Below, in pieces: positions 17,175 through 25,934 of a stretch of DNA of 64,000 nt. The notes under the pieces are model-generated. The model worked only from the letters and a program-made list of their open reading frames with translations. It was not told where the DNA came from and searched no databases. The stretch spans positions 1-64,000 of the forward strand of contig JAEZYU010000070.1 in NCBI GenBank assembly GCA_023418915.1, read 5' to 3'. The first letter of the stretch is position 1. Each line of letters opens with the position of its first letter. Source of the stretch: Bacillota bacterium. Lineage in GTDB: Bacteria; Bacillota; Clostridia; Acetivibrionales; DTU013. Made by a program: the position numbers and the translations under genes.

Positions 17175-17873
17175 ATGAACGAGGTTAAAACAAAAATATT
17201 AGTAGTGGAAGATGAAGCGTCGATAAGAAAGTTTATAGCTATCAACCTGGAGAGAAGCGGGTTTGACGTGCTGGAAGCGGAAACAGGAGAAAAGGCTCTG
17301 GAGATGGCATACGCATGTAAACCGGAAGTTATGGTACTTGATGTCATGTTACCTGGGATCGATGGCTTCGAGGTCTGTACCAGACTTAGAGATGAAATGC
17401 CAGGTCTTATTATTATTATGCTGACAGCAAGAGGACAGGACATCGATAAGATAACCGGGCTTGAGATAGGAGCCGATGACTATATGGTAAAGCCGTTTAA
17501 CCCAAGGGAGCTCACAGCCAGAATAAACACGGTGCTCAGGAGGATAGAGCGGTCGAAAATGCCGGATGACGGTCCCCTTACATATAAAAATCTAAAGATG
17601 GATCTGAAGTCGCAGAAGTTCTTCAAGGACAATGCCGAGATAGAGCTGACTCCAACTGAATTCTCAGTATTGAAAATGTTTATGTCAAATATAGGAAGAG
17701 CGTTAAGCAGAAACGAACTGTTCAATTCGGTGTGGGGAAAAAATTATTTTGGTGATCTGAAGACACTGGATGTCTATATAAGAAGGATCAGAGAAAAAAT
17801 TGAGGAGGATCCGTCAAAACCCAAGTATATCGAGACTGTATGGGGGTATGGGTACAGATGGTGCGACAAATGA
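17175..17873 (+). CDS. OmpR/PhoB-family response regulator
   Basis: A 232-residue response regulator. The receiver domain (residues 5-120) has the acidic pair in VVEDEASIRKF, the phospho-acceptor aspartate in VLDVMLPGIDGFE near residue 56, the Thr in LTARGQ and the conserved Lys in MVKPF. A winged-helix DNA-binding domain (about 130-230) has ELTPTEFSVLKMF and VWGYGYRW. GGGGTAAAGGT precedes ATG. The sensor kinase gene begins 67 bases downstream, so the two form a pair. Confidence 0.95.
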   Translation: MNEVKTKILVVEDEASIRKFIAINLERSGFDVLEAETGEKALEMAYACKPEVMVLDVMLPGIDGFEVCTRLRDEMPGLIIIMLTARGQDIDKITGLEIGADDYMVKPFNPRELTARINTVLRRIERSKMPDDGPLTYKNLKMDLKSQKFFKDNAEIELTPTEFSVLKMFMSNIGRALSRNELFNSVWGKNYFGDLKTLDVYIRRIREKIEEDPSKPKYIETVWGYGYRWCDK

Positions 17874-17940
17874 CAGCACACAATTCATTAAATACAGAGT
17901 GCCATATGTATAATGCCTGCGGAGTCGGGGAGAGGACAGA

Positions 17941-19347
17941 ATGATTCTTGGCATAAGAAGCAGAATGACCTTTGGCTTCATATTGATAATCATATTGACG
18001 GTACTCGTTCTGGAAGCCTTGATCATCAGCATTGTACGCGTCAATTACTATAAAAATCTGGAGGCTAACCTCAACAATCAGGTAAAGGTATCCTGTGTGA
18101 TGTATGCCAGATATTTTTCTGATGCGCCGCTTACTGATAATGTCATGAACAACGTGGACACATTCTGGAGACAGACTACAGCGCAGGTGCAGATACTTGA
18201 TACAGACGGCAAGGTACTTATGGACTCCATTGGTTATATGCCTGAAGACGACCTCAGAATGCCGGATGTTGAAAAGGCACTTGAGACTGGAAGAGGATCA
18301 TGGACAGGCAAGGTACCCTACGACACTTATGGGATTATAGCTGTATCCAATACACTGACAGTTGATGGCAAGACCGTCGGAGTGCTGAGGTTTATAAGCA
18401 CATTAAAGGATGTGGACGAGGATGTTAATGCCGTCTCGAGGATATTCATTATAATCGGAGTTGTTGTTACAGTGATTTCCGTTATATTGAGCTTTCTGCT
18501 CTCGAGTACCATTGTCAATCCGCTCAAGAAAGTAACCGACACAGCTGCAAGGATGGCATCCGGAGATATTCATGTCCGCAGCAGGAAGAAATATAATGAT
18601 GAAATAGGAAAGCTGTCAGACACACTTAATTATCTTGCGGATGAGATAGATAAAAGGGACAGGATGAAAAATGAATTCATATCGTCCATTTCCCATGAAT
18701 TGCGGACGCCTCTCACATCCATAAAAGGCTGGGCTGTTACTCTCAAGGAGGTAGAAGGTGAGGACAGGGAACTCCAGGAAACAGGTCTGGATATAATAGA
18801 AAAGGAATGTGACAGGCTCACGGCAATGGTGGCTGAACTGTTGGATTTTTCGAGGCTGGTGTCCGGCAAGCTCACAATAAGGAAAGAAAATGTGCAGCTC
18901 GAGGAATTTGTGGACACCGTAGGCAGGCAGCTGACCCCAAGGGCAGCAAGGGACGGTCTGCTTTTCAACGTAGAGGTGGAAGGCGAACTGCCGGAGATAA
19001 AAATAGACGGAAACAGACTAAAGCAGGTGATCATCAATGTGCTGGACAACGCATTCAGGTTTACGCCAGCAGGAGGAAGCGTGCTTTTTAAGTCAGTGGC
19101 CAGCGGCGGAGAGGTCATATTTACTGTCAGTGATACAGGCTGCGGCATTCCCGCAGACGAATTGCCATATATAAAGGAAAAATTCTTCAAGGGCAGAAAC
19201 AGCAAGCTTGGCAGCGGTATAGGACTTTCCATATGTGATGAAATTATTAAAATGATGAACGGAAGCTTTGCCATCTACAGCGCTGCCAACAAGGGAACCA
19301 AGGTTGTTATCCGGATCCCTGCCGATACGGAGGAAGATACAGCATGA
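17941..19347 (+). CDS. Membrane sensor histidine kinase
   Basis: A 468-residue PhoR/WalK-like kinase. Transmembrane helix 1 spans about residues 10-32, an extracellular sensor domain about 33-160, helix 2 about 163-187, then a HAMP domain (VNPLKKVTDTAARMASGDI). The phospho-acceptor histidine lies in SISHELRTPLTSIKGWA near residue 250. The ATPase domain has an N box NVLDNAFRFTP near 365, G1 DTGCGIP near 397 and G2 GSGIGLSI near 424. It is the partner of the regulator upstream. Its stop codon overlaps the start of the downstream lipoprotein (ATGA), so the lipoprotein is probably part of the same sensing system. Confidence 0.95.
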   Translation: MILGIRSRMTFGFILIIILTVLVLEALIISIVRVNYYKNLEANLNNQVKVSCVMYARYFSDAPLTDNVMNNVDTFWRQTTAQVQILDTDGKVLMDSIGYMPEDDLRMPDVEKALETGRGSWTGKVPYDTYGIIAVSNTLTVDGKTVGVLRFISTLKDVDEDVNAVSRIFIIIGVVVTVISVILSFLLSSTIVNPLKKVTDTAARMASGDIHVRSRKKYNDEIGKLSDTLNYLADEIDKRDRMKNEFISSISHELRTPLTSIKGWAVTLKEVEGEDRELQETGLDIIEKECDRLTAMVAELLDFSRLVSGKLTIRKENVQLEEFVDTVGRQLTPRAARDGLLFNVEVEGELPEIKIDGNRLKQVIINVLDNAFRFTPAGGSVLFKSVASGGEVIFTVSDTGCGIPADELPYIKEKFFKGRNSKLGSGIGLSICDEIIKMMNGSFAIYSAANKGTKVVIRIPADTEEDTA

Positions 19348-21182
19348 GAATACTGTTGAACAATACATACTATAAAAAGAGGTCTGGGAATGGATACCGG
19401 TTGCAGCATGTATTCCTGCTCCTTTTACTGATTATTGCGGTGCTGCTCTCAGGCTGTTCGCAGGCAGTTCCGGAGAATGCGGAGAGGATCGGCCGCCCTG
19501 CCAATCAAGATATTCCAATTTCCGGCACATGGGTACTGGAAAGCTGTATCCTGGATGGTTTAACTGAAATGTCTGATGAAAACGATCCCCTAATAGGAAA
19601 TCTGGTTGGCTTTTCACAAAATACCATGTTATATGCCGGTGAAATCTACAGAGATATCAGCTACAAGATTAAGCGAGTCAATATTTATGAATACTTTTTG
19701 CATAAAAACACTGACATGCCCGAGCTATTAAACAATTCAGATGATGAAATACTTGTAGTTAATGTGTACTCAAGTGACAGCTTTCTATTTGAATTCATAA
19801 AGGATACACAAGGCGCTATCATAGCTGTTATGGAGGACCGTTACTATAATATGAGGAAATTGTCAGACGAGCTTAATGTTGTGCAGGAGACAATGAAAGA
19901 GGAGGCAGAGAGCGAAGGCTTCGACGAAGATGTAGCGATGAAGCAGCCTCAGCGGTCAGGGATACTGTTGGGAGTCCGCATACCTGTGAAAACAGAGGAC
20001 GGACTTGGAGATTATAAGTACGGAACATACTGGATATCCAGTGAGAACAGCAAGCTTCGGCCGGTTCTGTATGCCAATGACATATATCTGCCAAGGATGG
20101 ATGGGTTCTGGAAGCTTATGGTGGAGAAAAAGACCGGTCCTGCCGGGATCGAAGATTCGTTGTATGCATATAAGGTGACAGGCGGAGATAGCAGATTGCC
20201 AGGCGCACTTTTTGAGAATGCGTCAAGGAGAGTAGAAACTAGATTAAGAAAGGCTATCGTGTATGTCGGAAATGACTATGCGTGTGTTGAAAACACTGTG
20301 TACGCTGCGGACAGCGGCTCTTTGGGAGCGGCTGGAACGGAAAAGATGCTCAGGACGCTGCCCGTAGACAATTTGTCAAGTGTGGACGGCATAAAGATAT
20401 CCGATATGGCAGGTGAGAATGGTACGATGGCTATGGAGAATGCCATTGCCGAGGTGTTGAAGAATTCCGGTTACGAGGGTATCATTATCATCGATGAAGA
20501 ATCTCGGCAAAGGAATTTTGCGCTGTACAGAAAAACGGGACACTGGTTTTTCAAGGGACGTATAGATCCGGATCAGCAAGGGCAGCTGCCGTATATGGAT
20601 TTCAGCTTGAATCTGCTGCCACCGTCAAATATGGTTGCGTATGATGTTTTACATATCCCATGGACAGAAATGAAGGATAAGCTGCCCAATGCAACTGATA
20701 TATATACATCGCCGAATAAAGACCTGGCGGTCATCCTGATCAGAAATGATATATTTTTGTATGCTATCGAGGGTAGGAAGCTGTCTGACGAACCACTGGC
20801 GAGGATACGGATGGAAGAGGGCAGTACTGTGATTATGGCAGAGTGGGGTATGGGTGATTATATAGCCAGCTGGGAGAAGTCTTTTACTAAGAATAATGAA
20901 TATAGGACTGTTGCTAATGAATTGGAGCCGATAGTTGATAATGATGCCGTGGATGCTGTTGGTGCTATGGATGCTGTTGATGTTGTCGGAGCTGTGGATG
21001 CTGTTGGTGTTGTCGGAGCTGTGGATGTGCCGGCATCTATTGTTGGGTCTGCATCATCCGGGTCGGTGCAGTCAGAGACTGCATCTTCCGGGGCCGCATC
21101 TTCCAGGTCGGTGCAGTCAGAGACTGCATCTTCCGGGGATACTTCGCCCAGGGATACTTCGCCCAAGGCTGCAACAGAATGA
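19344..21182 (+). CDS. Uncharacterised lipoprotein coupled to the histidine kinase, repeat-derived C terminus
   Basis: A 612-residue lipoprotein with hydrophobic signal region at about residues 22-37 and lipobox VLLSGC. No family is recognised in the body (about 40-530); it looks like a folded extracellular domain, starting with a GTWVLESCILDGL segment reminiscent of lipocalin-like META or copper-resistance-type repeats, but that is weak. The last 80 residues are low complexity: alternating DAVG/DVVGAV units (about 535-560), then ASSGSVQSETASSG and DTSP units. The final part is shared with the tandem repeats downstream, so the C terminus has probably been reshaped by repeat expansion. ATGA overlap with the kinase gene indicates translational coupling and possibly a regulatory role over the sensor. 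Confidence 0.8.
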   Translation: MRILLNNTYYKKRSGNGYRLQHVFLLLLLIIAVLLSGCSQAVPENAERIGRPANQDIPISGTWVLESCILDGLTEMSDENDPLIGNLVGFSQNTMLYAGEIYRDISYKIKRVNIYEYFLHKNTDMPELLNNSDDEILVVNVYSSDSFLFEFIKDTQGAIIAVMEDRYYNMRKLSDELNVVQETMKEEAESEGFDEDVAMKQPQRSGILLGVRIPVKTEDGLGDYKYGTYWISSENSKLRPVLYANDIYLPRMDGFWKLMVEKKTGPAGIEDSLYAYKVTGGDSRLPGALFENASRRVETRLRKAIVYVGNDYACVENTVYAADSGSLGAAGTEKMLRTLPVDNLSSVDGIKISDMAGENGTMAMENAIAEVLKNSGYEGIIIIDEESRQRNFALYRKTGHWFFKGRIDPDQQGQLPYMDFSLNLLPPSNMVAYDVLHIPWTEMKDKLPNATDIYTSPNKDLAVILIRNDIFLYAIEGRKLSDEPLARIRMEEGSTVIMAEWGMGDYIASWEKSFTKNNEYRTVANELEPIVDNDAVDAVGAMDAVDVVGAVDAVGVVGAVDVPASIVGSASSGSVQSETASSGAASSRSVQSETASSGDTSPRDTSPKAATE

Positions 21183-21269
21183 TAGTGAGGGCCGGAGCGT
21201 TTGTAACACTGATCGCTGCCAATAATAGGTTATGAGCGTGAGGGTAGGAGCGCCAGCGCCATTTATTTC

Positions 21270-21415
21270 GGTTATGTTTCTTAAGCACCGACCATAAAGT
21301 ACCCGTTATAGAAATAGATGATTCAACTGTAAGTGGACCTGTCTGAAGAGAAGGAGCAGTCCCACCCCATCAACCATGTTCAATGAAGTCTGTCTCAAGG
21401 GTAAGAAACATAACC
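21270..21415. repeat. 146-bp element with 14-bp inverted ends, copy 1 of 3
   Basis: GGTTATGTTTCTTA at 21270-21283 is the exact reverse complement of TAAGAAACATAACC at 21402-21415. The same 146-bp element recurs at 21597-21742 and 21925-22070. It looks like a small non-autonomous transposable element or a structured RNA element that was later amplified within the 327-bp array. No open frame of note. Confidence 0.85.
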
Positions 21416-21596
21416 TCCACAAACGCCACTGCCGCTCCCATTATATAAGCGGCTATGGGCGTGAGGGCCGGAGCAGTGCAGTCAGAGCCTGCATCTTCTG
21501 GGGATACTTCGCCCAGGGATACTTCGCCCGGAGATACTTCGCCCAAGGCTGCAACAGAATGATAGTGAAGGCCGGAGCGCCATCGCCATTTATTTT

Positions 21597-21742
21597 GGTT
21601 ATGTTTCTTAAGCACCGACCATAAAGTACCCGTTATAGAAATAGATGATTCAACTGTAAGTGGACCTGTCTGAAGAGAAGGAGCAGTCCCACCCCATCAA
21701 ATATGTTCATAGAAGTCAGTCTCAAGGGTAAGAAACATAACC
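21597..21742. repeat. 146-bp inverted-end element, copy 2
   Basis: Same ends as copy 1, with a few internal substitutions. Confidence 0.85.
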
Positions 21743-21924
21743 TCCACAAACGCCGCTGTCACTCCTATTATATAAGCGAGTTATGAGTGTGAGGGTTGGA
21801 GCGGTGCAGTCAGAGACTGCATCTTCCGGGGATACTTCGCCCGGGGATACTTTGCCCGGAGATACTTCGCCCAAGGCTGCAACAGAATGATAGTGAGGGC
21901 CGGAGCGCCAGCGCCATTTATTTC

Positions 21925-22070
21925 GGTTATGTTTCTTAAGCACCGACCATAAAGTACCCGTTATAGAAATAGATGATTCAACTGTAAGAGGACCTGTCTA
22001 AAGAGAAGGAGCAGTCCCACCCCATCAACTATGTTCATAGAAGTCAGTCTCAAGGGTAAGAAACATAACC
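21925..22070. repeat. 146-bp inverted-end element, copy 3
   Basis: Same ends as copy 1. Differs from copy 2 at only a few positions, for example a CTGTAAGAGGAC variant near the middle. Confidence 0.85.
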
Positions 22071-22233
22071 TCCACAAACGCCACTGCCGCTCCCATTATA
22101 TAAGCGGCTATGGGCGTGAGGGTAGGGGCACCAGCATCACTTTGTTTGCTGTACTGTTACTGTTTGTTCAATTACAATAATTCTTCTGATGTGAGGTTTA
22201 CATAACTACGAGAAGGAGTGAACTGTGTAAAAA

Positions 22234-22364
22234 TGCAAGTAGTGGGAAGAATTTAGTAAGAAAAATAGATAATTATCTATAAATGCTTTACATAATCTGG
22301 ACTTGTACTGAGTTATCGTGAATTTGTATTGAAAAAATTCACTATTGTCTTCCCATTACTTGCA
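22234..22364. repeat. 131-bp palindromic element with 16-bp inverted ends
   Basis: TGCAAGTAGTGGGAAG at 22234-22249 pairs with CTTCCCATTACTTGCA at 22349-22364 (one G-U). An inner perfect stem GTGAATTT/AAATTCAC lies at 22318-22325 and 22335-22342. Downstream, CCGAAAGTC and GACTTTCG (near 22382 and 22430) make a further inverted pair. No coding potential. It could be a MITE-like remnant or a structured RNA. Confidence 0.65.
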
Positions 22365-22463
22365 TAATTTAACACTAGAATCCGAAAGTCTGTATCGGAC
22401 GCCCAAAACTTGCATTTTTGAGCAGTAAGACTTTCGTGGTATTAGAACGTTCTTTTATTTAAG

Positions 22464-22717
22464 GTTAACAAGCGCAATAGGCACAAATGGCGGCATTAAC
22501 AAGCGCAATAGGCACAAATGGCGGCATTAACAAAATGAATGCAATAGCATAAATGACGACCTTAAACAAAATAATTGCAATAGGCTCAAATGGTGGCATT
22601 AACAAGCGCAATAGGCACAAATGGCGGCATTAGCAAAATGAATGCAATAGCACAAATGACGACCTTAAACAAAATAATTGCAATAGGCACAAATGACGGC
22701 CTTAAACAAAATATTGC
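22464..22717. repeat. 31-36-bp degenerate tandem array, about seven units
   Basis: Units carry the core GCAATAGGCACAAATG followed by GCGGCATT or ACGACCTTA. The first two copies are 31 bp apart and identical (AAGCGCAATA at 22470 and 22501); later units alternate between two variants (AAGCG, and AAAATGAATG or AAAATAATTG starts). There are no unique spacers, so this is not CRISPR. Confidence 0.85.
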
Positions 22718-22736
22718 CTTAAACAAATTGTACTAA

Positions 22737-22885
22737 TCAACGCAAGAAATTGTGCCTATCAACGCAACAAATTGTGCTCATCAACGCAACAAAATGTGCC
22801 TATCAACGCAACAAATTGTGCTCATCAACGCAACAAATTGTGCTCATCAACGCAACAAATTGTGCTCATCAACGCAATTAATCTC
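22737..22885. repeat. 22-bp tandem array, seven copies
   Basis: TCAACGCAA recurs exactly every 22 bases at 22737, 22759, 22781, 22803, 22825, 22847 and 22869; each unit also contains AAATTGTGC(C/T)(T/C)AT. Part of the unit (ATTGTGCCTAT) is the inverted complement of the core of the preceding 31-36-bp array (ATAGGCACAA), so the two arrays could pair. Confidence 0.9.
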
Positions 22886-22945
22886 ACCTTCAGATGAGTG
22901 AATTCAATATAAATTCAACAATTTTGAATTTTTTCTCTTATTGTA

Positions 22946-22974
22946 TTGATTTTGTATGAAATATGTGCTAATAT
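22946..22974 (+). promoter_or_regulatory. Promoter of the ACT protein / homoserine dehydrogenase operon
   Basis: TTGATT at 22946-22951 and TAATAT at 22969-22974 with a 17-base spacer, about 50 bases before the start codon. Confidence 0.6.
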
Positions 22975-23025
22975 TACTCAAATGGCACACAAATGTGCGC
23001 CCACTGTGGACAATCGGGAGAATAT

Positions 23026-23469
23026 ATGGATAACGGAGCAACATACTTTCTGGTGGACAATACAATACTGCCGGAAGTATTTACAAAGGTGATCGAAGTA
23101 AAGAAGCTTCTGAGCTCGGGTAAAGCAAAGACTATTAATGATGCTGTAAAGGAAGCCGGTCTGAGCAGGAGTGCTTTTTACAAATACAAAGATTACGTAT
23201 TCCCGTTTTATGAAACCTCGAGGGGCAGAGTCATTACGCTGTTTTTCGTAGTAGAGGATTTTGCGGGGATACTTTCGAGCATCATTAAAAAGATCGCCCA
23301 GGCGAAAGCTAATATTATTACAATAAATCAAAACGTACCGATAAACGGTCTTGCGGACGTTACCATATCAATAGCCACTACAGGTATGACGATGGATATT
23401 GGTGAGCTTATGGAAAGCATAGGTGAGATAGAGGGTGTCCGAAGGCAGGAAATACTAGCCAGGGACTGA
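23026..23469 (+). CDS. ACT domain protein (PheB / UPF0735 family)
   Basis: A 147-residue protein. An N-terminal helical part (YFLVDNTILPEVFTKVIEVK, then INDAVKEAGLSRSAFYKYKD) resembles a small helix-turn-helix; the C-terminal half (about 70-145) is an ACT domain beginning VITLFFVVEDFAGILS. The family, known as PheB in Bacillus, is thought to sense amino acids. It lies 19 bases before homoserine dehydrogenase, the usual partner in Clostridia, which suggests a role in threonine or methionine pathway control. I chose ATG 23026, preceded by GGGAGAATAT, over an in-frame ATG at 22993. Confidence 0.92.
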   Translation: MDNGATYFLVDNTILPEVFTKVIEVKKLLSSGKAKTINDAVKEAGLSRSAFYKYKDYVFPFYETSRGRVITLFFVVEDFAGILSSIIKKIAQAKANIITINQNVPINGLADVTISIATTGMTMDIGELMESIGEIEGVRRQEILARD

Positions 23470-23488
23470 CCAGGGGAGGACAGATATC

Positions 23489-24730
23489 ATGGATATTGCG
23501 ATACTAGGGTATGGAGTAGTCGGCTCAGGCGTGGCCGAAGTAATAAGAAAGAACAGCCGGAGCATTGAAGATCGGGCTGGAGAAAGGATCAGCGTCAAAA
23601 AGATACTTGACATCAGGGATTTCCCTGACAGTCCCGATCGTGATCTTATCACAAAAGACCCGACGGAGGTTTTTGACGATCCAGAGATAAAGGTGGTAGC
23701 GGAAACCATCGGAGGTGCCAGGATCGCTTATGAGTATACAAAAAGAGCATTCAATGCAAAGAAGCACGTTGTGACGTCGAACAAGGAGCTTGTCGCAACT
23801 TACGGACCGGAGCTGCTGAGAATGGCATCTGAAAATGGGGTTAGTTATCTTTTTGAAGCCAGCGTAGGAGGCGGAATACCAATAGTAAGGCCTCTGAGCC
23901 AATGCCTTGCTGCCAATGTGATCAATGGTATTACCGGAATATTGAACGGTACGACCAACTATATACTTTCACAGATGCGGAAAGAAAACAGGGATTTCAG
24001 TGAGGCTCTTAAAAGCGCACAGCAGAACGGTTACGCTGAAGCTGATCCAACTGCCGATATCGAAGGGTTTGACGCCTGCAGGAAAATTGCGATTTTATCT
24101 TCGATCGCATTTAGTGAATTCGTGGACTGCAGTAATATCCACACTGAAGGCATTGCAAAAATCAGTCTGGCAGACATGCAGTATGCCGAGGCTATGAATT
24201 CGGTGATAAAACTGGTCGCTCTCAGCAGAAGAGAAGGCGGCAGGATATTTGCTCGGGTTTCACCGGCTATCATAAGAAGAGATCATCCCCTTTCAAATGT
24301 TGAGGACGTGTTCAACGCCATAGTAGTCAGCGGAGATGCCATCGGAGATGCAATGTTCTACGGAAGAGGTGCAGGCAAGATGCCGACAGCCAGTGCAGTT
24401 GTTGCCGATATCATAGATATTGCAAGACATAATGAGAGCACAAAAAATGTATGGGTGCGAAAAGAAGAGGACAATCTGGTGCCATTCAACGACAGTGAGA
24501 CCAGATGTTTCATAAGAATTGCAGCAAAGAACAAAGCCGATGCAAACAATGATATCAAAAGGATCTTCGGCGATGTAGAATACATCAGCACGGGATCAGC
24601 AGGACAGGAAGACGAATTGGCATTTACTACATTGAAAGCGACTGAATCCAGCCTTGACGAGCGGATTGAAACACTCAGGGGCACTTTAGCAATAAAAGAA
24701 ATAGTTAGCGTAATAAGGATACTGGAATGA
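23489..24730 (+). CDS. hom: Homoserine dehydrogenase
   Basis: A 413-residue enzyme that reduces aspartate-4-semialdehyde to homoserine with NAD(P)H, the branch point to threonine and methionine. It has the Rossmann motif GYGVVGSG (residues 6-13), VTSNKELVA near 91, the substrate region EASVGGGIPIVRPL and LNGTTNYILSQM near 115-160, and the signature GYAEADPTADIEG near 178. A C-terminal ACT domain (about 335-413) should allow feedback control. GGGGAGGA lies upstream of ATG. It is co-transcribed with the ACT protein. Confidence 0.96.
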   Translation: MDIAILGYGVVGSGVAEVIRKNSRSIEDRAGERISVKKILDIRDFPDSPDRDLITKDPTEVFDDPEIKVVAETIGGARIAYEYTKRAFNAKKHVVTSNKELVATYGPELLRMASENGVSYLFEASVGGGIPIVRPLSQCLAANVINGITGILNGTTNYILSQMRKENRDFSEALKSAQQNGYAEADPTADIEGFDACRKIAILSSIAFSEFVDCSNIHTEGIAKISLADMQYAEAMNSVIKLVALSRREGGRIFARVSPAIIRRDHPLSNVEDVFNAIVVSGDAIGDAMFYGRGAGKMPTASAVVADIIDIARHNESTKNVWVRKEEDNLVPFNDSETRCFIRIAAKNKADANNDIKRIFGDVEYISTGSAGQEDELAFTTLKATESSLDERIETLRGTLAIKEIVSVIRILE

Positions 24731-24842
24731 ACCTGGACAGTGCTTACCTGAAATAATCCTGAATAATGCTTAGGATTTACCTGAAATATTTTAGTTGAAA
24801 TATTAGTTAAGATAATATAAACTAATTACAGAATTAAAATTT

Positions 24843-25030
24843 AATAGTGTACAGGTATCGGATGGAAATCCGATGCAGAGCATTGATGCTCAAAGAGGGA
24901 AGTGGGTTAAACTCCCACGCGGTCCCGCCGCTGTATTAGATGAGTTCTGCCGCAAGCCACTGGGAAACCGGGAAGGGGCGGCTGAGCGATGACGCTTGAG
25001 CCAGAAGACCTGCCTGTGCAGTAACACCAT
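24843..25030 (+). promoter_or_regulatory. Cobalamin (adenosylcobalamin-type) riboswitch
   Basis: The segment holds the hallmark elements in order: AAAGAGGGAAGTGGG, AACTCCCACGCGGTCCCGCC with GCTGTA after it, AAGCCACTGGGAAACCGGGA, and the B12 box AGCCAGAAGACCTGCC (25000-25015). The leading hairpin GGTATCGGAT/ATCCGATGC lies at about 24855-24880. A terminator follows at 25091, so ligand binding probably causes premature termination. It would control the adenosyltransferase and BtuFCD genes downstream. Confidence 0.96.
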
Positions 25031-25090
25031 ACTCTACGAGAGATAGGGGGTGCATATGATGTCGATCGAACATCGTTATATGTATATAGG

Positions 25091-25123
25091 AGCCTCCTGA
25101 CTTGCAGTCGGGGGGCTTTTTTT
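25091..25123 (+). terminator. Riboswitch-controlled intrinsic terminator
   Basis: AGCCTCCTGACT and AGTCGGGGGGCT form a 12-bp stem with a G-U pair, followed by seven T residues. Its position 70 bases after the B12 box fits the expression platform of the cobalamin riboswitch. Confidence 0.88.
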
Positions 25124-25125
25124 CG

Positions 25126-25262
25126 TGAGGTGGTCATCACAGAACAGGCCGCAAATATTTCGTCATACATTTGCTGCGGAACAGGATATAAGAGTTTCGT
25201 AAGGTGGCCGTCACGGAACAGGCCGCAAATATTTCACCAGACATCCATCACGGAACAGGCTG
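25126..25262. repeat. Imperfect direct repeats in the btu leader
   Basis: GAGGTGGTCATCACAGAACA and the near copy AAGGTGGCCGTCACGGAACA, each followed by GGCCGCAAATATTTC, occur at about 25127 and 25200; a third partial copy (CATCACGGAACAGGC) is near 25244. They lie between the terminator and the first gene of the B12 operon. Confidence 0.7.
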
Positions 25263-25361
25263 TGACGACTGGCTGACTGAGTTTTGAACATGAATGGCTC
25301 CAGCTGAATGGTCAATTATACAAATGCAGATTTGTTTGACAAATGCAGAAAGGAAAAACAA

Positions 25362-25889
25362 ATGAGAGGTTTGATACATATCTACACAGGTGACGGCAAA
25401 GGGAAGACAACAGCAGCGATTGGACTAGGTGTCAGAGCGTGCGGACAAGGGTTGAAGGTACTTATGGTTCAGTTCCTGAAGGGATCGCCCACAGGAGAGA
25501 TAAGAAGCATAAAGTCTCTGGAGCCTGGATTTGAACTCCACAGAGGCACCGGATCAAAAAAGTTCACTTGGCAAATGGATAAAGAAGAAAAAGCGAGGGC
25601 ATCAGCTGAACAGGAGGATATATTTGAATACGCCGTCAATGCTGCTGATAAGGGCGAGTGTGACCTTCTTATACTTGACGAGGCCCTAGGTGCAGTTTCA
25701 TCCGGCATGCTTGATAATGAACGTCTGATAGGGTTTATTAAAAACAAGCCGGAAAAACTCGAACTGGTGCTGACCGGAAGAGGAGTAGCAAAAGAGCTTA
25801 TCGATTTAGCCGACTATGTGTCTGATATAAGGGCAGTAAAGCATCCGGCAGAAAAAGGTATCAACGCAAGAAAGGGTATTGAATTCTGA
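25362..25889 (+). CDS. cobO: Cob(I)yrinic acid a,c-diamide adenosyltransferase (CobA/CobO/BtuR)
   Basis: A 175-residue enzyme that transfers the adenosyl group of ATP to cob(I)alamin or corrinoid precursors, giving the coenzyme form. It has the atypical P-loop TGDGKGKTTAA near residue 8, VQFLKG, and the acidic segment DLLILDEALGAVSSGML near 105, followed by VLTGRG. Length and motifs fit the CobA family. I chose ATG 25362 behind AAAGGAAAAACAA; an upstream in-frame ATG would add 18 residues. It is the first gene after the cobalamin riboswitch and would supply cofactor for NrdJ. Confidence 0.94.
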   Translation: MRGLIHIYTGDGKGKTTAAIGLGVRACGQGLKVLMVQFLKGSPTGEIRSIKSLEPGFELHRGTGSKKFTWQMDKEEKARASAEQEDIFEYAVNAADKGECDLLILDEALGAVSSGMLDNERLIGFIKNKPEKLELVLTGRGVAKELIDLADYVSDIRAVKHPAEKGINARKGIEF

Positions 25890-25934
25890 AACAAAGAGTT
25901 CCTGTGGCAGTTAGTTATGCGGGAGCAATAAACA

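Larger units (their letters stand above)
21111..22133. repeat. Tandem array with ~327-bp period, seeded from the lipoprotein gene 3' end
   Basis: Three nearly identical units follow the lipoprotein gene. An ATTTATTT(C/T)GG landmark recurs at 21261, 21588 and 21916. Each unit contains a 146-bp element with 14-bp inverted ends (listed separately) and a spacer that includes a copy of the lipoprotein gene's last codons (two or three GATACTTCGCCC units, then AAGGCTGCAACAGAATGA) at about 21126-21182, 21491-21561 and 21818-21890. Thus the real gene end is the first copy. The last unit ends near 22133. Open frames inside the array have no ribosome binding sites and are read as chance. Confidence 0.9.

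Noticed and set aside
21376..21943. Short open frames on both strands within the 327-bp array
   Set aside because: They repeat with the array, lack ribosome binding sites, and differ between units by frame; the array explains them.
22464..22885. Array that might be taken for CRISPR
   Set aside because: Units follow each other directly with no unique spacers, unit lengths vary, and no cas genes are in the window.
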